Part shown: piece after piece, positions 1 through 9,425 of the stretch
Numbering within the stretch: position 1 is the first letter of the stretch
Layout: every line of letters starts with the position of its first letter
Origin: a virus
Reading direction: 5' to 3' (one strand)
IMG/VR virus record: IMGVR_UViG_3300011987_000008
Span: 1 to 37,653 of that record
DNA length: 37,653 nt
The notes under the pieces: model-generated
What the model was told of the DNA's origin: nothing
Seen by the model: only the letters and a program-made list of their open reading frames with translations
The model's database searches: none
Translations under genes and position numbers: made by a program

Positions 1-2966
1 GAGTTATTCCAGCTATTTAAACGCGCTTCTGGGGTATCGCCGTTAACGCCAAACTTTTCTAAAAGGGTGTCAAGGTCTTTGCGGGTAGCTTCTGACGCAC
101 CCTCACGGCTGGCGAGAAAGTTCTTTAGTTCTAAGAAATGATGCCCAAGCTCATGGATGAACGTAGACAGATCGGCGCGGCGTGTTAATCCGATTGTGGC
201 TGTTTCGGGATTATAGGTGCCTCGTTGGTCTTGGCCGTAGGTTCCTCGTCCGGCTTGTTCAACCCCGCCAGTAGCATCGGCCCCAGCCTCGCGCGGTATA
301 ATTCGATCTGCTTCATTACCTCGGGAGGTATGGGCGAAGCCTTTTGCAACGGCTTCGCTAATGTTGCCTTTTTCATATTCACCTTTCAATGCAGACAGAA
401 GAGTCTCTTCTAAGTCCTGTTTATCATTATACGCGTATTTATTAGCATCTGCTACACTTATTTCTTTGGCGTTACCTTTACCGAAGCTATTATCCAGTAC
501 CGTTACCTTTACTCGTGGGTCGTCTTTATAGTCTTCGGCTATGCGCTGTACGGTATCGGCAGAACCAATATGCGTTGAAGCATGAGCTTCAATAGGCACC
601 GTGCGTCCAGTACCGAAGTTGCGCTCTTGTTTCATAGCTCGGGGCAATGCGCCATTGACAAGCGCGTCTACTGCATGCCGTACAGTCAGTATGATATCCA
701 CGGTTTTCCCAGCATCAAGCGCTTGTTCGACTTTGGCTTTTGAGCTGTCGTAGGTACTCATGTTGGTATCGTAAACTATCTGGGCTCCCCCCACAGCTTC
801 AGGCATAGCTTTCAACAACGCGCTGGTTTTACCCGCGCCTGTACCCCCCGCCGTGAAGAGTACCGTAGGTAACTCACCCTCTTTCGGTGCCTCTTGCAGT
901 TTTGCTGCGTATAAGTCCTTTACGAACTGGCTAGCTGGTCCATGCACTGCGGCCGATAGCGAACGGTCTTTCAAATAGTGTGGTGATAATTCACGCGCTA
1001 CGTCGGTATTGATAATCTTGCCGCCAAGTGCATCTGGCCGTGTGTTGTACTCGGCTACGGCTTTACTAAAATCTTGCAGTTTATCCGTAAGTGCCCTACC
1101 TATATCCTCAGAGTTTAAACCTTTTGGCGTTTGTTGGTTGTAGCTACGATCACCACCGAGTACGCTCTGCACGTCGAATGGCTTAAGAGCGAATAGCTCG
1201 GAAGCTTTCATGCCTTCTTTGGCCGCTTCATTCACGTAAGCCGCCGTTGCGATCTTGGCGTAAGTACTACTTACGTCATTCCGGTACATGCTGGTTTCTT
1301 TTATCTTTTGCAGAATGGTATTTTCTACCAGCTTATTATCCGCGCTAGAAGCCTCGTCCTTAGAAGCTGACTGAATTATCCTGTCGGCTGTCTCACTCAT
1401 CGTTTGTTGCTGCTTAGACTTTTCGTCGAGCATTTGCGCGTATGTCAACCCGTCTGGTGAAGTCTTGAGGTCGTTGATAATAGACTTCTCGGCTGGGTCG
1501 CCAGCCAAGTGGGTAGCGTAATCGGCAATAGAAATTTTTACGTCACCATTAGTACCAAGCGCTTCAGGTAACTGGCGCGCTACGTCTGGCATTTTCTGAT
1601 TTAATACCGCGTCGCTCCAACCTGCCTGATCTAATGACTCAGCAAGCTTCTTAGCGGGTACATAGACTTCGCTGGTGCCGTCCTCGGTCATCTTAGCTAC
1701 AAACTGGTTGAAGGCTTCAGGGGAATTCTTGCGTAGCTCACTAGCCTGAGCCAAGGCCGAAATATCCATCATAGACTCATGGCCTTGCTGAGCTTGTTCG
1801 ATTTTACTAGTTAGGGCTGCGTGATCTTGCACGGCGTTTTGGTACTCAGAGTAGTCGTGAGGGTTATGACCCATACCAACGCTCAAGAAGGCATTGGTTA
1901 AGCCTCCTACTACGTCAGCCGTTGGACTCCAAGGTTGTTGGTCTTCACTGGTAAGGTTATGCGCTGCCCGTTGCGCTTCAGTTAACGCTACTCCCGTAGG
2001 GATACCCGTCAGCCCCCTAGTTAAGACGCTACCTTGTGAGCCAATCGGCATGGATAGGGTCAATAGCGTAGACAGCATTTCTTTAGTCGCTTCTTTAGAA
2101 GCTAACCCCGCGTCACCCGTTTTAGCATAGACATCAGAGTACGTATTAGTCGCACTATCCGCTATTGGCAGCCAAGCCGCTTTTGAAGTATTACCAAAGG
2201 TATTAGCTAGGATGGTAGAGATTTTAGCAGACACCTCACCCGCTTTAGCTGGGATACTTGCGGGGCCAGTAGTGACCATTTCACCGAGCATTACCGCGGT
2301 ATTACCGAGGGCCTGAGCCACTTGATTGCCTAGAGGGGCATCACCTGTAAGCGTAAGGCGCTGTATATCAGCATTAAGCCCTGCTGTCACTGCTTGCCGC
2401 TGACTAGCGGGAGTTAGGTACCCTAGGGTATTTTCCCCAAACTTTGTAAGATTCTTCTGCCCGATAGCGATACCCGATAAGGCTGACGAACCTAGGCTTT
2501 TAATATCATCCCAAGCGTCCGAGGGGTTAGCCAAAGCTCTCGCCGGATAGCTGGCTAGCATGCCTACCGCTTTTTCGATACTGCCTAATACGTTGGCGTC
2601 TTTCCAGCCTACATCGGCGTTAGCCTGATCTGTCAACCAAGCTCCCGTTTTGGGAGAATTTGCCGTAATGGTATCTGCGTTGTTTTGTTGCAACGTAGCG
2701 TCTGTCTGCGCGCGGTTAACGTCGACAATCGAACCTTTGTCTACATTTAAAGCGCGTGCTGCATTCTGACGTTTGGCTTCTACGGTAGGGTCAGTCAAAG
2801 ACGCACGGTACAATGCTGCGTGAAGCGCATCGGTAGTTGCCCTCGGTGCTGCTTTAGCCATAGCATCAAAGTCATCTACAGGCGCAGCGGGGGGAGCTAC
2901 AGGCGCAGCGGGTACATGTGTAAGCCCCGCTTCTTTAGCCATTGCATCGAAATCATCAGTAGCCAT
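1..2966 (-). CDS. Internal virion protein, polyvalent type (partial, C-terminus off the left edge)
   Basis: At least 988 codons stay open from an ATG at 2966 to the window edge, so the C-terminus is missing. The start overlaps the previous stop as TAATG. Position after the gp14/gp15-like genes corresponds to T7 gp16, the last internal (ejected) virion protein. Residues 1-30 contain a twice-used DDFDAMAK motif with a Pro/Ala linker between the copies. A P-loop, GGTGAGKTS, lies at about residues 707-715. It is followed by an R-T-V-P-I-E...H segment reminiscent of zeta-toxin-type kinases. A zincin motif, HELGHHFLE, starts at about residue 938. No transglycosylase motif was recognised. Inference: an ejected multi-domain effector like the polyvalent proteins of phages and conjugative elements. 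The kinase assignment is moderately supported, the peptidase motif well supported. Confidence 0.8.
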   Translation of the reverse strand, partial: MATDDFDAMAKEAGLTHVPAAPVAPPAAPVDDFDAMAKAAPRATTDALHAALYRASLTDPTVEAKRQNAARALNVDKGSIVDVNRAQTDATLQQNNADTITANSPKTGAWLTDQANADVGWKDANVLGSIEKAVGMLASYPARALANPSDAWDDIKSLGSSALSGIAIGQKNLTKFGENTLGYLTPASQRQAVTAGLNADIQRLTLTGDAPLGNQVAQALGNTAVMLGEMVTTGPASIPAKAGEVSAKISTILANTFGNTSKAAWLPIADSATNTYSDVYAKTGDAGLASKEATKEMLSTLLTLSMPIGSQGSVLTRGLTGIPTGVALTEAQRAAHNLTSEDQQPWSPTADVVGGLTNAFLSVGMGHNPHDYSEYQNAVQDHAALTSKIEQAQQGHESMMDISALAQASELRKNSPEAFNQFVAKMTEDGTSEVYVPAKKLAESLDQAGWSDAVLNQKMPDVARQLPEALGTNGDVKISIADYATHLAGDPAEKSIINDLKTSPDGLTYAQMLDEKSKQQQTMSETADRIIQSASKDEASSADNKLVENTILQKIKETSMYRNDVSSTYAKIATAAYVNEAAKEGMKASELFALKPFDVQSVLGGDRSYNQQTPKGLNSEDIGRALTDKLQDFSKAVAEYNTRPDALGGKIINTDVARELSPHYLKDRSLSAAVHGPASQFVKDLYAAKLQEAPKEGELPTVLFTAGGTGAGKTSALLKAMPEAVGGAQIVYDTNMSTYDSSKAKVEQALDAGKTVDIILTVRHAVDALVNGALPRAMKQERNFGTGRTVPIEAHASTHIGSADTVQRIAEDYKDDPRVKVTVLDNSFGKGNAKEISVADANKYAYNDKQDLEETLLSALKGEYEKGNISEAVAKGFAHTSRGNEADRIIPREAGADATGGVEQAGRGTYGQDQRGTYNPETATIGLTRRADLSTFIHELGHHFLELKNFLASREGASEATRKDLDTLLEKFGVNGDTPEARLNSWNN

Positions 2967-4702
2967 TATTGTCCTTGAAGTGTTTGTGAAAGGGCGCGTT
3001 TACGCCATGCAGTCTGAACCTGCGCGTCAGTCAAAGGTTTACCATTTATTTTGCTGGATGAGGTTTGTAGTTTTTGAACCCAATCGCTTGGGGGTCCTTG
3101 GTAAGCTGGCGCAGGGCTTGGCGCGTACCAGTGGTTTTCACCATACGTTGTATTAGCACTGGCCGCAATAGCCCGTTGGTCATCTGGTGTTGGTGCCTTG
3201 CCCGGATGCTGTGCTTGCCAGTCCATGAGTGATGACTTAACGAAACCTTTGAAGGCGTCGTTATTAGCCTCCGTGATGTTCTTTTTAAGACCCGCGGGCT
3301 TGGCCGCTTCTAGGATATCATCGTCCAGTTCCAATGGTTTTTGTTGCTTGACAACGGTATCGAATTCGTCGATGACTTTAGCTGTTAGCGCTGGGCCGAT
3401 AGTAGGGCCGTATTTTCCCCATATCTCGGCATGGGATTTAGTCGCCAGAGTTGGGTCCGTAATCGCGCCGTAGAAAGAGGCCATAGCTTGAGGTGTTTTG
3501 TACTTTGCAGCTTCGGCACGGTTGGCGTCTTCATCTTTCCAGTTTTGCATTTCGTGCGCATGCGACGTTTGTGACCATGCAAATTGTTTTTGACTTTGCC
3601 CGAACTGCACATCCTGACGATTCTGCATTATGTCTTGCCGTTCGTCAGTTCCCATGTAGTCGTAAACTTTAGACTGTTGCATCGGTGTTAAACTTTGGAA
3701 TTGTTGTGAACCTAGTACAGCGGCTTTGGCTGCTACAGGGTTACCACTCTGGTGGTACAGCATAAGTACACTACCTTCGGCTTGCGCTTGCGCTTTGTCA
3801 TTGGCCTGTTCTAGGTTATTAAAAATAGTCTTAGCTGCATTGTATGCACCGGGTGTGGTAGCGCTTTTAGTAAGCGTCAATTCCACTTCGGTCAATGGTT
3901 TACCAGAAGCTATCATCGACTGGGCTTGTACGGCAAGCTTCTGCCCTTCAGCAAAGTCATTCGCAGGTTTTAATCTATCCGCAAATGCTTGTTTTTGCTG
4001 ATCGGTGAGTAGATTCCCCGCAGCTGCGAAAGTGGCGTTGGCCGAAGCGGTATCGTTATTAGCTAGCTCATGCGTCAGTATCTTAGAATAAAAGTCACTG
4101 CGTAATGCCGCAAGCCCTTGGCTAAGCATATCGGGGTCACTGACCCCCAGCCGCACCATTTCCTTGGCATAGGTGTCTTCTAAACTCAGCATGGACTGGG
4201 CCACGACGTCGGGTTGTGTGTAACTGGCCATAGCGGTGGCTTCTATCGCCCCCAGCCGATCGATATAGACTTGGCCTCGGAATCTGTATGCTTCACCCAT
4301 AGCGTAGCTTATACGCCCGGCGTCGAAGGCTACCGCGCGTCGTGCGGCTATCTGCTGGAATTGTGCTTTTTGGGCTGGTGTAGCTAGGCTATCAGTAATG
4401 CTCTGCACACTGCCTTTGTACTGATCCTGCGAATTCTGGTTAAAGTCTGTCATCAGAACGCCACCACCTTTTATACCGCTATACTCAGTCTTGAGGTCTA
4501 GCTCTTTTTGCATTAACTGCGTTTCAGCGTCAGTCGTTTTTAGCTGGTCGAGCTTGGCTGTTTCCTGCGCGGCCATTTGCGATATCTGTTGGCCTTGTGA
4601 TATCTGCGCTGCGTCTACCGCGTCGGGGGTATAAGAAGCCACACCGCTGCTAGGCTGTGGCGTTACCCGTTGGAGTTCGTCTGGGTTAGGAAGTAGAGCC
4701 AT
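2966..4702 (-). CDS. Internal virion protein, gp15-like by position
   Basis: This 578-residue protein is rich in Gln, Ala and Lys, mostly helical in character, and has no signal peptide or membrane segment. It follows a gp14-like gene with only two bases between and precedes the large ejected protein with a TAATG overlap. That is the place of T7 gp15 (internal core protein C), though it is shorter than the roughly 750 residues of T7 gp15. Stretches such as QQISQMAAQETAKLDQLKTT suggest coiled coils. Its likely role is as part of the internal core or ejection conduit that crosses the host envelope. The assignment rests on synteny and composition, not on a catalytic motif. Confidence 0.7.
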   Translation of the reverse strand: MALLPNPDELQRVTPQPSSGVASYTPDAVDAAQISQGQQISQMAAQETAKLDQLKTTDAETQLMQKELDLKTEYSGIKGGGVLMTDFNQNSQDQYKGSVQSITDSLATPAQKAQFQQIAARRAVAFDAGRISYAMGEAYRFRGQVYIDRLGAIEATAMASYTQPDVVAQSMLSLEDTYAKEMVRLGVSDPDMLSQGLAALRSDFYSKILTHELANNDTASANATFAAAGNLLTDQQKQAFADRLKPANDFAEGQKLAVQAQSMIASGKPLTEVELTLTKSATTPGAYNAAKTIFNNLEQANDKAQAQAEGSVLMLYHQSGNPVAAKAAVLGSQQFQSLTPMQQSKVYDYMGTDERQDIMQNRQDVQFGQSQKQFAWSQTSHAHEMQNWKDEDANRAEAAKYKTPQAMASFYGAITDPTLATKSHAEIWGKYGPTIGPALTAKVIDEFDTVVKQQKPLELDDDILEAAKPAGLKKNITEANNDAFKGFVKSSLMDWQAQHPGKAPTPDDQRAIAASANTTYGENHWYAPSPAPAYQGPPSDWVQKLQTSSSKINGKPLTDAQVQTAWRKRALSQTLQGQ

Positions 4703-4704
4703 GC

Positions 4705-5253
4705 TTAACCCCCATTCGGTCTATACGAAAAATCAGTACTACTTTCTAAGCTAGGGATACCACCACCGCTATTAGGTGCCGGTGTACTGCCCCATGTATT
4801 GGCTAGTTGGCTACCGCTATTTAAAACAGTAGATATAGCTTTCATGCGCCCCGCTGCGGCGGCTTGTTTACCGCTGTACTTAGTAGCACTAGCTTTATCT
4901 GTCATGTCACGGGCATTTTCATTAGCGTTATACATACGGGTATCAGCGGCCAGTTCACCCTCGCCGTGTATGCCTTGCAGGATTTTAACTACCGTGGGGT
5001 CGAGTGCGCCCCCTCCGGATGCGGCTGCTACCGCTATCGCGCGAGAAGCGATCAAAGCGGATTTACGTTGTTCATCCTGCGCTAGCTGAGTTCCTTGCGC
5101 TACTTGCTGACCAGCATCCTGACGTAACTGCGCAGCCTGATAATTGGCTAAGCGTTGCTGGTCTTGACCTTGGTTATTCTGTCCTTGCGCCGTTAATAGC
5201 GTGCCAACTACCCCGGTAGCCAGTGGCGCAAAGGATTGCATTTGATCGGTCAT
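4705..5253 (-). CDS. Internal virion protein, gp14-like
   Basis: A 182-residue protein with a short hydrophobic N-terminal stretch (APLATGVVGTLLTAQ) followed by a long Gln/Ala-rich segment (about residues 25-65) expected to form a helix. The C-terminus is Gly/Ser/Pro-rich. The AAASGGGALDPTVVKILQGIHGEGE block around residues 77-101 is of a kind common in gp14-like podovirus internal virion proteins. The start overlaps the preceding gene's stop by four bases (ATGA). Proposed role: inner-core protein ejected into the outer membrane at infection. The gp14 assignment rests on order, size and this motif. Confidence 0.75.
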   Translation of the reverse strand: MTDQMQSFAPLATGVVGTLLTAQGQNNQGQDQQRLANYQAAQLRQDAGQQVAQGTQLAQDEQRKSALIASRAIAVAAASGGGALDPTVVKILQGIHGEGELAADTRMYNANENARDMTDKASATKYSGKQAAAAGRMKAISTVLNSGSQLANTWGSTPAPNSGGGIPSLESSTDFSYRPNGG

Positions 5254-5621
5254 TTATTTACCCTCACCATCATTTCACGGTTTTCATTTTTAAAGCCCGT
5301 AGACTCAAAGCCGAAGTGTTTGCCGAAGGTTTCTGAAGTTATCTGTTCAGGGTCCGGGTACGAAACTACGATACTATACCTCTTAACGATTTCTAATACC
5401 ATACGGCACGCGCGGATAATATCTTTTTTATACGGTTTCATCGGCTCGCGTATCTCAGAGAACAAAACCATCATATTATGTACGCGGTAGACGCCACCTA
5501 ATCCGACGGGTTTACCGTCGAGTCTTGCTATCACCGCGCGGCATGAATACAGCGGCGCTTGCCCGTAGAACTCGCTTACATCCTCTTGAGTAGCGTAACT
5601 AAGTTTTATTTTACTTGGCAT
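5250..5621 (-). CDS. GNAT-like small protein between tail-tube B and internal virion proteins
   Basis: This 123-residue protein has a layout resembling the acetyltransferase fold: VIARLDGKPVGLGGVYR (about residues 30-46) looks like the beta2-beta4 region of GNAT enzymes, and the C-terminal half has a GKHFGFESTGF motif typical of the last GNAT strands. The canonical Q/RxxGxG/A acetyl-CoA loop is not clear, so catalysis is doubtful. It overlaps the tail-tube B gene by 11 bases and the gp14-like gene by four. T7 places gp13, an assembly protein needed for the internal core, at this spot. It may be a structural or assembly protein that kept a GNAT-like fold. Confidence 0.65.
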   Translation of the reverse strand: MPSKIKLSYATQEDVSEFYGQAPLYSCRAVIARLDGKPVGLGGVYRVHNMMVLFSEIREPMKPYKKDIIRACRMVLEIVKRYSIVVSYPDPEQITSETFGKHFGFESTGFKNENREMMVRVNK

Positions 5622-8256
5622 TTACTTCAAACACCGCAGTGGCCGCTACTACCGTACAAGGCCTCGGCGCATTTGCTACTAGGCATAATCGTGCGTTTGT
5701 GTCGAACACACCATTAAATTCCATAGATTCTAGGTCATAATCCTCCCAGATGTAGTTAGCGTCAACTACGGCGCCCTGTTCCATTTGTGGTAAGTCATCC
5801 ATAGTGGTGTAATCCTGCCCATACAAGAGGCCTTGGGCATGGGTATCAGCGAGTAGCAAGCCGAGCGAATTAATCTTTTTACGCAGGTTAAGGTCTTTCA
5901 TCTTTACGCTGCGGTACTTGGCTTGATAACCTAACCCAACGACGGCTACCGATACTGCTTGTGGCAGCACTATCGCACCGCCTGTCACTAGGTACGAGCC
6001 TTGGTCCTTACCATCGGCCCAGCACACTACCGTACGCGCTTCTAGGTGGCTTAAACCGGATAGGGTGGCCGTTGGTGCGCCACTGTAGTAAACGAAAGCG
6101 TCTGCTTGCTTATTGGACGTGCCACCGACGCATTCGCTTTGCTTGGCCCACTTCTCCAAGTAGCGTACTGTTACACCACCAACAGTGCGTGCTACGGTGT
6201 AATAGGCTACATCCTCCTCGTCACCCGGCAAGGTGACAACGTCTTCGATAACGCCATCCGTTACGATTGTCACCCAAGCCTTTACGTCTTCGGTTTTATC
6301 AAAAACGATCATCGCTACCGTACCGTCGCTACGTACAAAATGCAGCCGTGTATCCGGCCGACGTTGTACTGCGATACGCAGTAACGCTGGCAGACCTATT
6401 TCAGGGCAGATAGCCGTTAAGTCTTCAGCGCTGAAGGTAAGGTAATACTGGTCCATCACCATTTCATAAACCCGTGAGCCTGAGCGATCTACGAAGACCG
6501 CTGAGGTGTCAACCTTGGCCGCTTCTACACTCTTAGAACCACGGCTAGTGGAGGCTTTCAAGTTGAAATTGGTAGGTGTTAACGGCTCGCCCAGACTTGA
6601 TGACCTGCACGTATACTCCGCGCCTTGGGCACCCATTAAAAGCTGTTGCGATTCCAGTAGCCAGTTGATCGTATCTACTGGCCCGAAGCCAATTGATCGG
6701 TTTATCGGGCCAGAATCGCCCACTGTCGAGTCGTCAAAGTTAGCATAATCATCAGACACTGAACCAATTACTTTATCCTTACCCGCCCACCAGACACGGC
6801 CTTCATATAATCCAACGGCTGAAGGATAGCCGCGACGTGGCGACCATGAACCTTCTAGCCAGTTGACCGTAGCTGTCAAAGCACCGAAATCCTTTACCAC
6901 TTGAGCGTATACCGCGGTAGGTGAAGTGTACTGCGTAATACGCGCGATACCCCGAATAGTACCCGCGCTATAAGCCAATGAGACCGTAGCAGAGCCACTG
7001 GTATAACTGGCGGGTTTAATACCTATGCGATAGTAGATAATCTGATTGTCGAGAGTATCGTTCAATGTCGTACTTTGGTTCGTAGTGTAGCTAGAAACAT
7101 CTACCCATGAACCGATAGAGCCAACGGAGCGCTGAAGCGTTATAGTACCTACCCATGTGCCTGTGACAGTTATACCAAATACACGGCCTGAGCCTATACC
7201 CGTAACGCGAATGGGGTCGGAGTACAAGTCTGCTCCCGCAATTACGTCCGATACCGTCTGCCCTGTCGAGTCGATAGCTATCAGCCCACCGACATTGGTT
7301 GATTGAAAGAATGCGGCTGAGGCCGTAAGTGTGATATCCCCTTTAATTGCATTCGGTGCGATGGTAATGGGTGAGGTATTCTCTACCCTGAATGGTCCTA
7401 AGTTTGCTACGTAGTCGACTACTGACCATGAGGTAGTAGACCTGCGTTCAATACGTATCTGACGGATGCCTGAGCAAGCGATAAAAATAACATCGCCAGA
7501 CTGTTTGTACCGTATGTTTGGTAGGTCGTTAACGCCCCAAGGCGTTGCCAAAGTCATTACTCCGGCTGGCGCTATTACGCATGAGTCCACGTAAGTGGTG
7601 GCACTTATGCGAGACATGAGTCTGACGTAGACATTCGCACCCGATGGGGTGAAAGCCAATGAATGCACACCGGGGCGAAGTGTAGTCTCATTGATAAGAT
7701 CATCCGTACCAGCAGCGGTACTACCTACCCGCAGGATGCATTCACCATACGTGACTGTAATATTTAGTGCATGTTCTTTACTGAAGTCGCCGCCAGCTAC
7801 CGTTACCGTCTGGTCGCGTATCGCTGCGGCATTACCAGTGCCAAGGAGCAACATATAACCGCCTGTACCCCATGACGATACCCCACCCGCTTCATCGTTA
7901 TCCGTCCAGCTAGTGAGGTTGGTATCGAAGGTGCCGTTGGCGATCGCAGTTGCGACTGCAACTCTGGTTACTAAGGCCTCGCTGACGCGCATACGTAATA
8001 CGTTGGCTGTTAGTTCTACGAGGGCCGTATCGGTAGTAGAGAAGATAAAAGGGAGTTGGCGTGAGAAGTTATTACCCGCGATACCGCCTAGGTATTGAAG
8101 GCCGGGGCGTAATGACATAGGGCCTAAAACTCTAGGCACCCAATTTTGTTGCTCTTGTGCACTCATCGACACCCTCTTGATATCGACGCGACCAAGTGCT
8201 AACTTGCTGACTACACCGCGATTAAACGCGAGTAGTGATACCTCTTCTTTAGCCAT
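5611..8256 (-). CDS. Tail tubular protein B / nozzle (gp12-like)
   Basis: An 881-residue protein. Its N-terminus, with LLAFNRGVVSKLALGRVD and then a QEQQNWVPRVLGPMSLRPG segment, is the signature of podovirus gp12-type nozzle proteins. The length is close to the family norm (about 800). The body is rich in beta-forming Thr/Val/Gly sequence with Ig-like stretches around residues 130-430, and WWAGKDKVIGSVSDDYANF near the middle is typical of this family. It lies directly after the gp11-like gene. It forms the distal tail tube through which DNA and internal proteins leave. Confidence is high because sequence and order agree. Confidence 0.92.
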   Translation of the reverse strand: MAKEEVSLLAFNRGVVSKLALGRVDIKRVSMSAQEQQNWVPRVLGPMSLRPGLQYLGGIAGNNFSRQLPFIFSTTDTALVELTANVLRMRVSEALVTRVAVATAIANGTFDTNLTSWTDNDEAGGVSSWGTGGYMLLLGTGNAAAIRDQTVTVAGGDFSKEHALNITVTYGECILRVGSTAAGTDDLINETTLRPGVHSLAFTPSGANVYVRLMSRISATTYVDSCVIAPAGVMTLATPWGVNDLPNIRYKQSGDVIFIACSGIRQIRIERRSTTSWSVVDYVANLGPFRVENTSPITIAPNAIKGDITLTASAAFFQSTNVGGLIAIDSTGQTVSDVIAGADLYSDPIRVTGIGSGRVFGITVTGTWVGTITLQRSVGSIGSWVDVSSYTTNQSTTLNDTLDNQIIYYRIGIKPASYTSGSATVSLAYSAGTIRGIARITQYTSPTAVYAQVVKDFGALTATVNWLEGSWSPRRGYPSAVGLYEGRVWWAGKDKVIGSVSDDYANFDDSTVGDSGPINRSIGFGPVDTINWLLESQQLLMGAQGAEYTCRSSSLGEPLTPTNFNLKASTSRGSKSVEAAKVDTSAVFVDRSGSRVYEMVMDQYYLTFSAEDLTAICPEIGLPALLRIAVQRRPDTRLHFVRSDGTVAMIVFDKTEDVKAWVTIVTDGVIEDVVTLPGDEEDVAYYTVARTVGGVTVRYLEKWAKQSECVGGTSNKQADAFVYYSGAPTATLSGLSHLEARTVVCWADGKDQGSYLVTGGAIVLPQAVSVAVVGLGYQAKYRSVKMKDLNLRKKINSLGLLLADTHAQGLLYGQDYTTMDDLPQMEQGAVVDANYIWEDYDLESMEFNGVFDTNARLCLVANAPRPCTVVAATAVFEVNAK

Positions 8257-8259
8257 TTT

Positions 8260-8895
8260 TTATCCTAGGAGAGAGCCCCGGTTGCCACCGTCGCGGCGGT
8301 TAATACTGCCTTTTTGCCTCGCTCTTGACCAATTGCCTTGTGGTAGGAACTTGGTACCTTCTTCTAACGCATCTTTTGAACGAGCGTCGCGGAAGGCTTG
8401 TACTAATTCTTTCTTCATGCCGCTAAGGTCTTCGCCTGATATCCTAGGACCGGCTTTTACAGCTAAGTAAAGCTGCACAGCGTTCACGAATGTCTGGGGC
8501 CACATTGCCATATTACTGCCATAGCTGACGTCGTCGCTTACATAGGATACATAAATCGGATTAAGATCAGCGTACCAGTTACCAGCCTCTTCGGTGTACT
8601 GATTTAGTGGTACGTTGAAATACTCATCTTGGCACATGGCGTATAGCCGCACGAAGTCTGTAGGTTGAGTGAACTGGTTCTTAAACCCGAAAGAAGCTAC
8701 AAAGCCAACGTTGGGTACGAACTTGGCCGTGCGCATGGCGAATTTCCAGAAACCTTGCTGAAGACACGCAGCTATCGCCCCATCCCACTGGGCATCTAGC
8801 GCCCGTCGAGGTTCCCGATTCTCAGTGAGAGAAGCTAAAGGTCGCTCTTTTAAGTTGTAAAGAGCGCCGTTATAAAGCGACAATTGCGTGGTCAT
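8260..8895 (-). CDS. Tail tubular protein A / gatekeeper (gp11-like)
   Basis: A 211-residue protein starting with LSLYNGALYNLKERPLAS, followed by LDAQWDGAIAACLQQGFWKFAMRT, a pattern shared by gp11-type adaptor proteins of podoviruses (helical bundle binding the portal dodecamer). The length matches T7 gp11 (196). The C-terminal 30 residues are basic, with an Arg/Gly-rich end (RRDGGNRGSLLG). It sits three bases upstream of the nozzle gene and shares its transcript. It joins the portal to the nozzle. Confidence 0.9.
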   Translation of the reverse strand: MTTQLSLYNGALYNLKERPLASLTENREPRRALDAQWDGAIAACLQQGFWKFAMRTAKFVPNVGFVASFGFKNQFTQPTDFVRLYAMCQDEYFNVPLNQYTEEAGNWYADLNPIYVSYVSDDVSYGSNMAMWPQTFVNAVQLYLAVKAGPRISGEDLSGMKKELVQAFRDARSKDALEEGTKFLPQGNWSRARQKGSINRRDGGNRGSLLG

Positions 8896-8899
8896 GGTA

Positions 8900-9349
8900 T
8901 TACCCCGCGGTGTTAATGACGTAACTGGCTAACCACTTAGTAGCATCAGCTTTTGACGCAAAATTTTCTTTGATTACCTCTCTATCCGATTTTCTGATTA
9001 CCCTAGCTCGGGTGTTTTGCGTCCAGTCTACTGTATACTCGCCTAACTTATCCTGTATATCCGCGCTAGCGTCGTCCTTAGCATTAGGGATACTTTCAGA
9101 TAATTCGTGAAAACGTAGTATGGATACCTTAGCCCAGTTTCGCGCACAGGATATTACCATCACTTCAGCGAAGTATGTGCCTTCTTCGTCTACAACCTCA
9201 ATTCTATCGGTAGGGTGCAACTTTGCAGCGGTGTGCGCCCAGAAAGCTGGGTTCTTAATATCGTCAAAGGGAGTGCCGTATGGTAATGTTACTGCGAATA
9301 CAGAGCGTACGTACTCGGCTTGGTTTAGTTTATCCTGCATTAAAGCCAT
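8900..9349 (-). CDS. Conserved-looking virion-region protein, function unknown
   Basis: I chose the ATG at 9349 because TAGGAG lies at the right distance upstream; a longer reading to 9394 would run through the hairpin at 9367-9396. The product is 149 residues, with a compact N-terminal domain containing HPTDRIEVVDEEGTYFAEVMV and a charged middle (DDASADIQDKLGEY). The C-terminal 30 residues read VIRKSDREVIKENFASKADATKWLASYV, like a small alpha/beta module often seen at the end of phage proteins. It lies between the decoration-like gene and tail-tube A. A head-completion or capsid-associated role is only inferred from position. Confidence 0.75.
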   Translation of the reverse strand: MALMQDKLNQAEYVRSVFAVTLPYGTPFDDIKNPAFWAHTAAKLHPTDRIEVVDEEGTYFAEVMVISCARNWAKVSILRFHELSESIPNAKDDASADIQDKLGEYTVDWTQNTRARVIRKSDREVIKENFASKADATKWLASYVINTAG

Positions 9350-9366
9350 TTGATATTCTCCTAGAA

Positions 9367-9396
9367 TAATGGGGCACTTAGTTAAGTGCCCCATTA
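9367..9396 (-). terminator. Perfect 14-bp inverted repeat, terminator or processing hairpin
   Basis: The arms TAATGGGGCACTTA and TAAGTGCCCCATTA are perfect complements separated by two bases. The hairpin lies after the decoration-like gene (stop at 9426) and just before the ribosome binding site of the next gene. On the minus strand it is followed by TTCT rather than a T-run, so it may be a weak terminator or an RNA-stability/processing element that sets the ratio of capsid to tail gene expression. Confidence 0.7.
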
Positions 9397-9425
9397 GTAT
9401 ACATAACTCTCTACTAAAATACTAC

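Noticed and set aside
6-382. A short separate gene inside the left edge (65 codons, 185-382)
   Set aside because: It lies in another frame of the large virion protein, whose frame continues through to the HELGH motif and the window edge.
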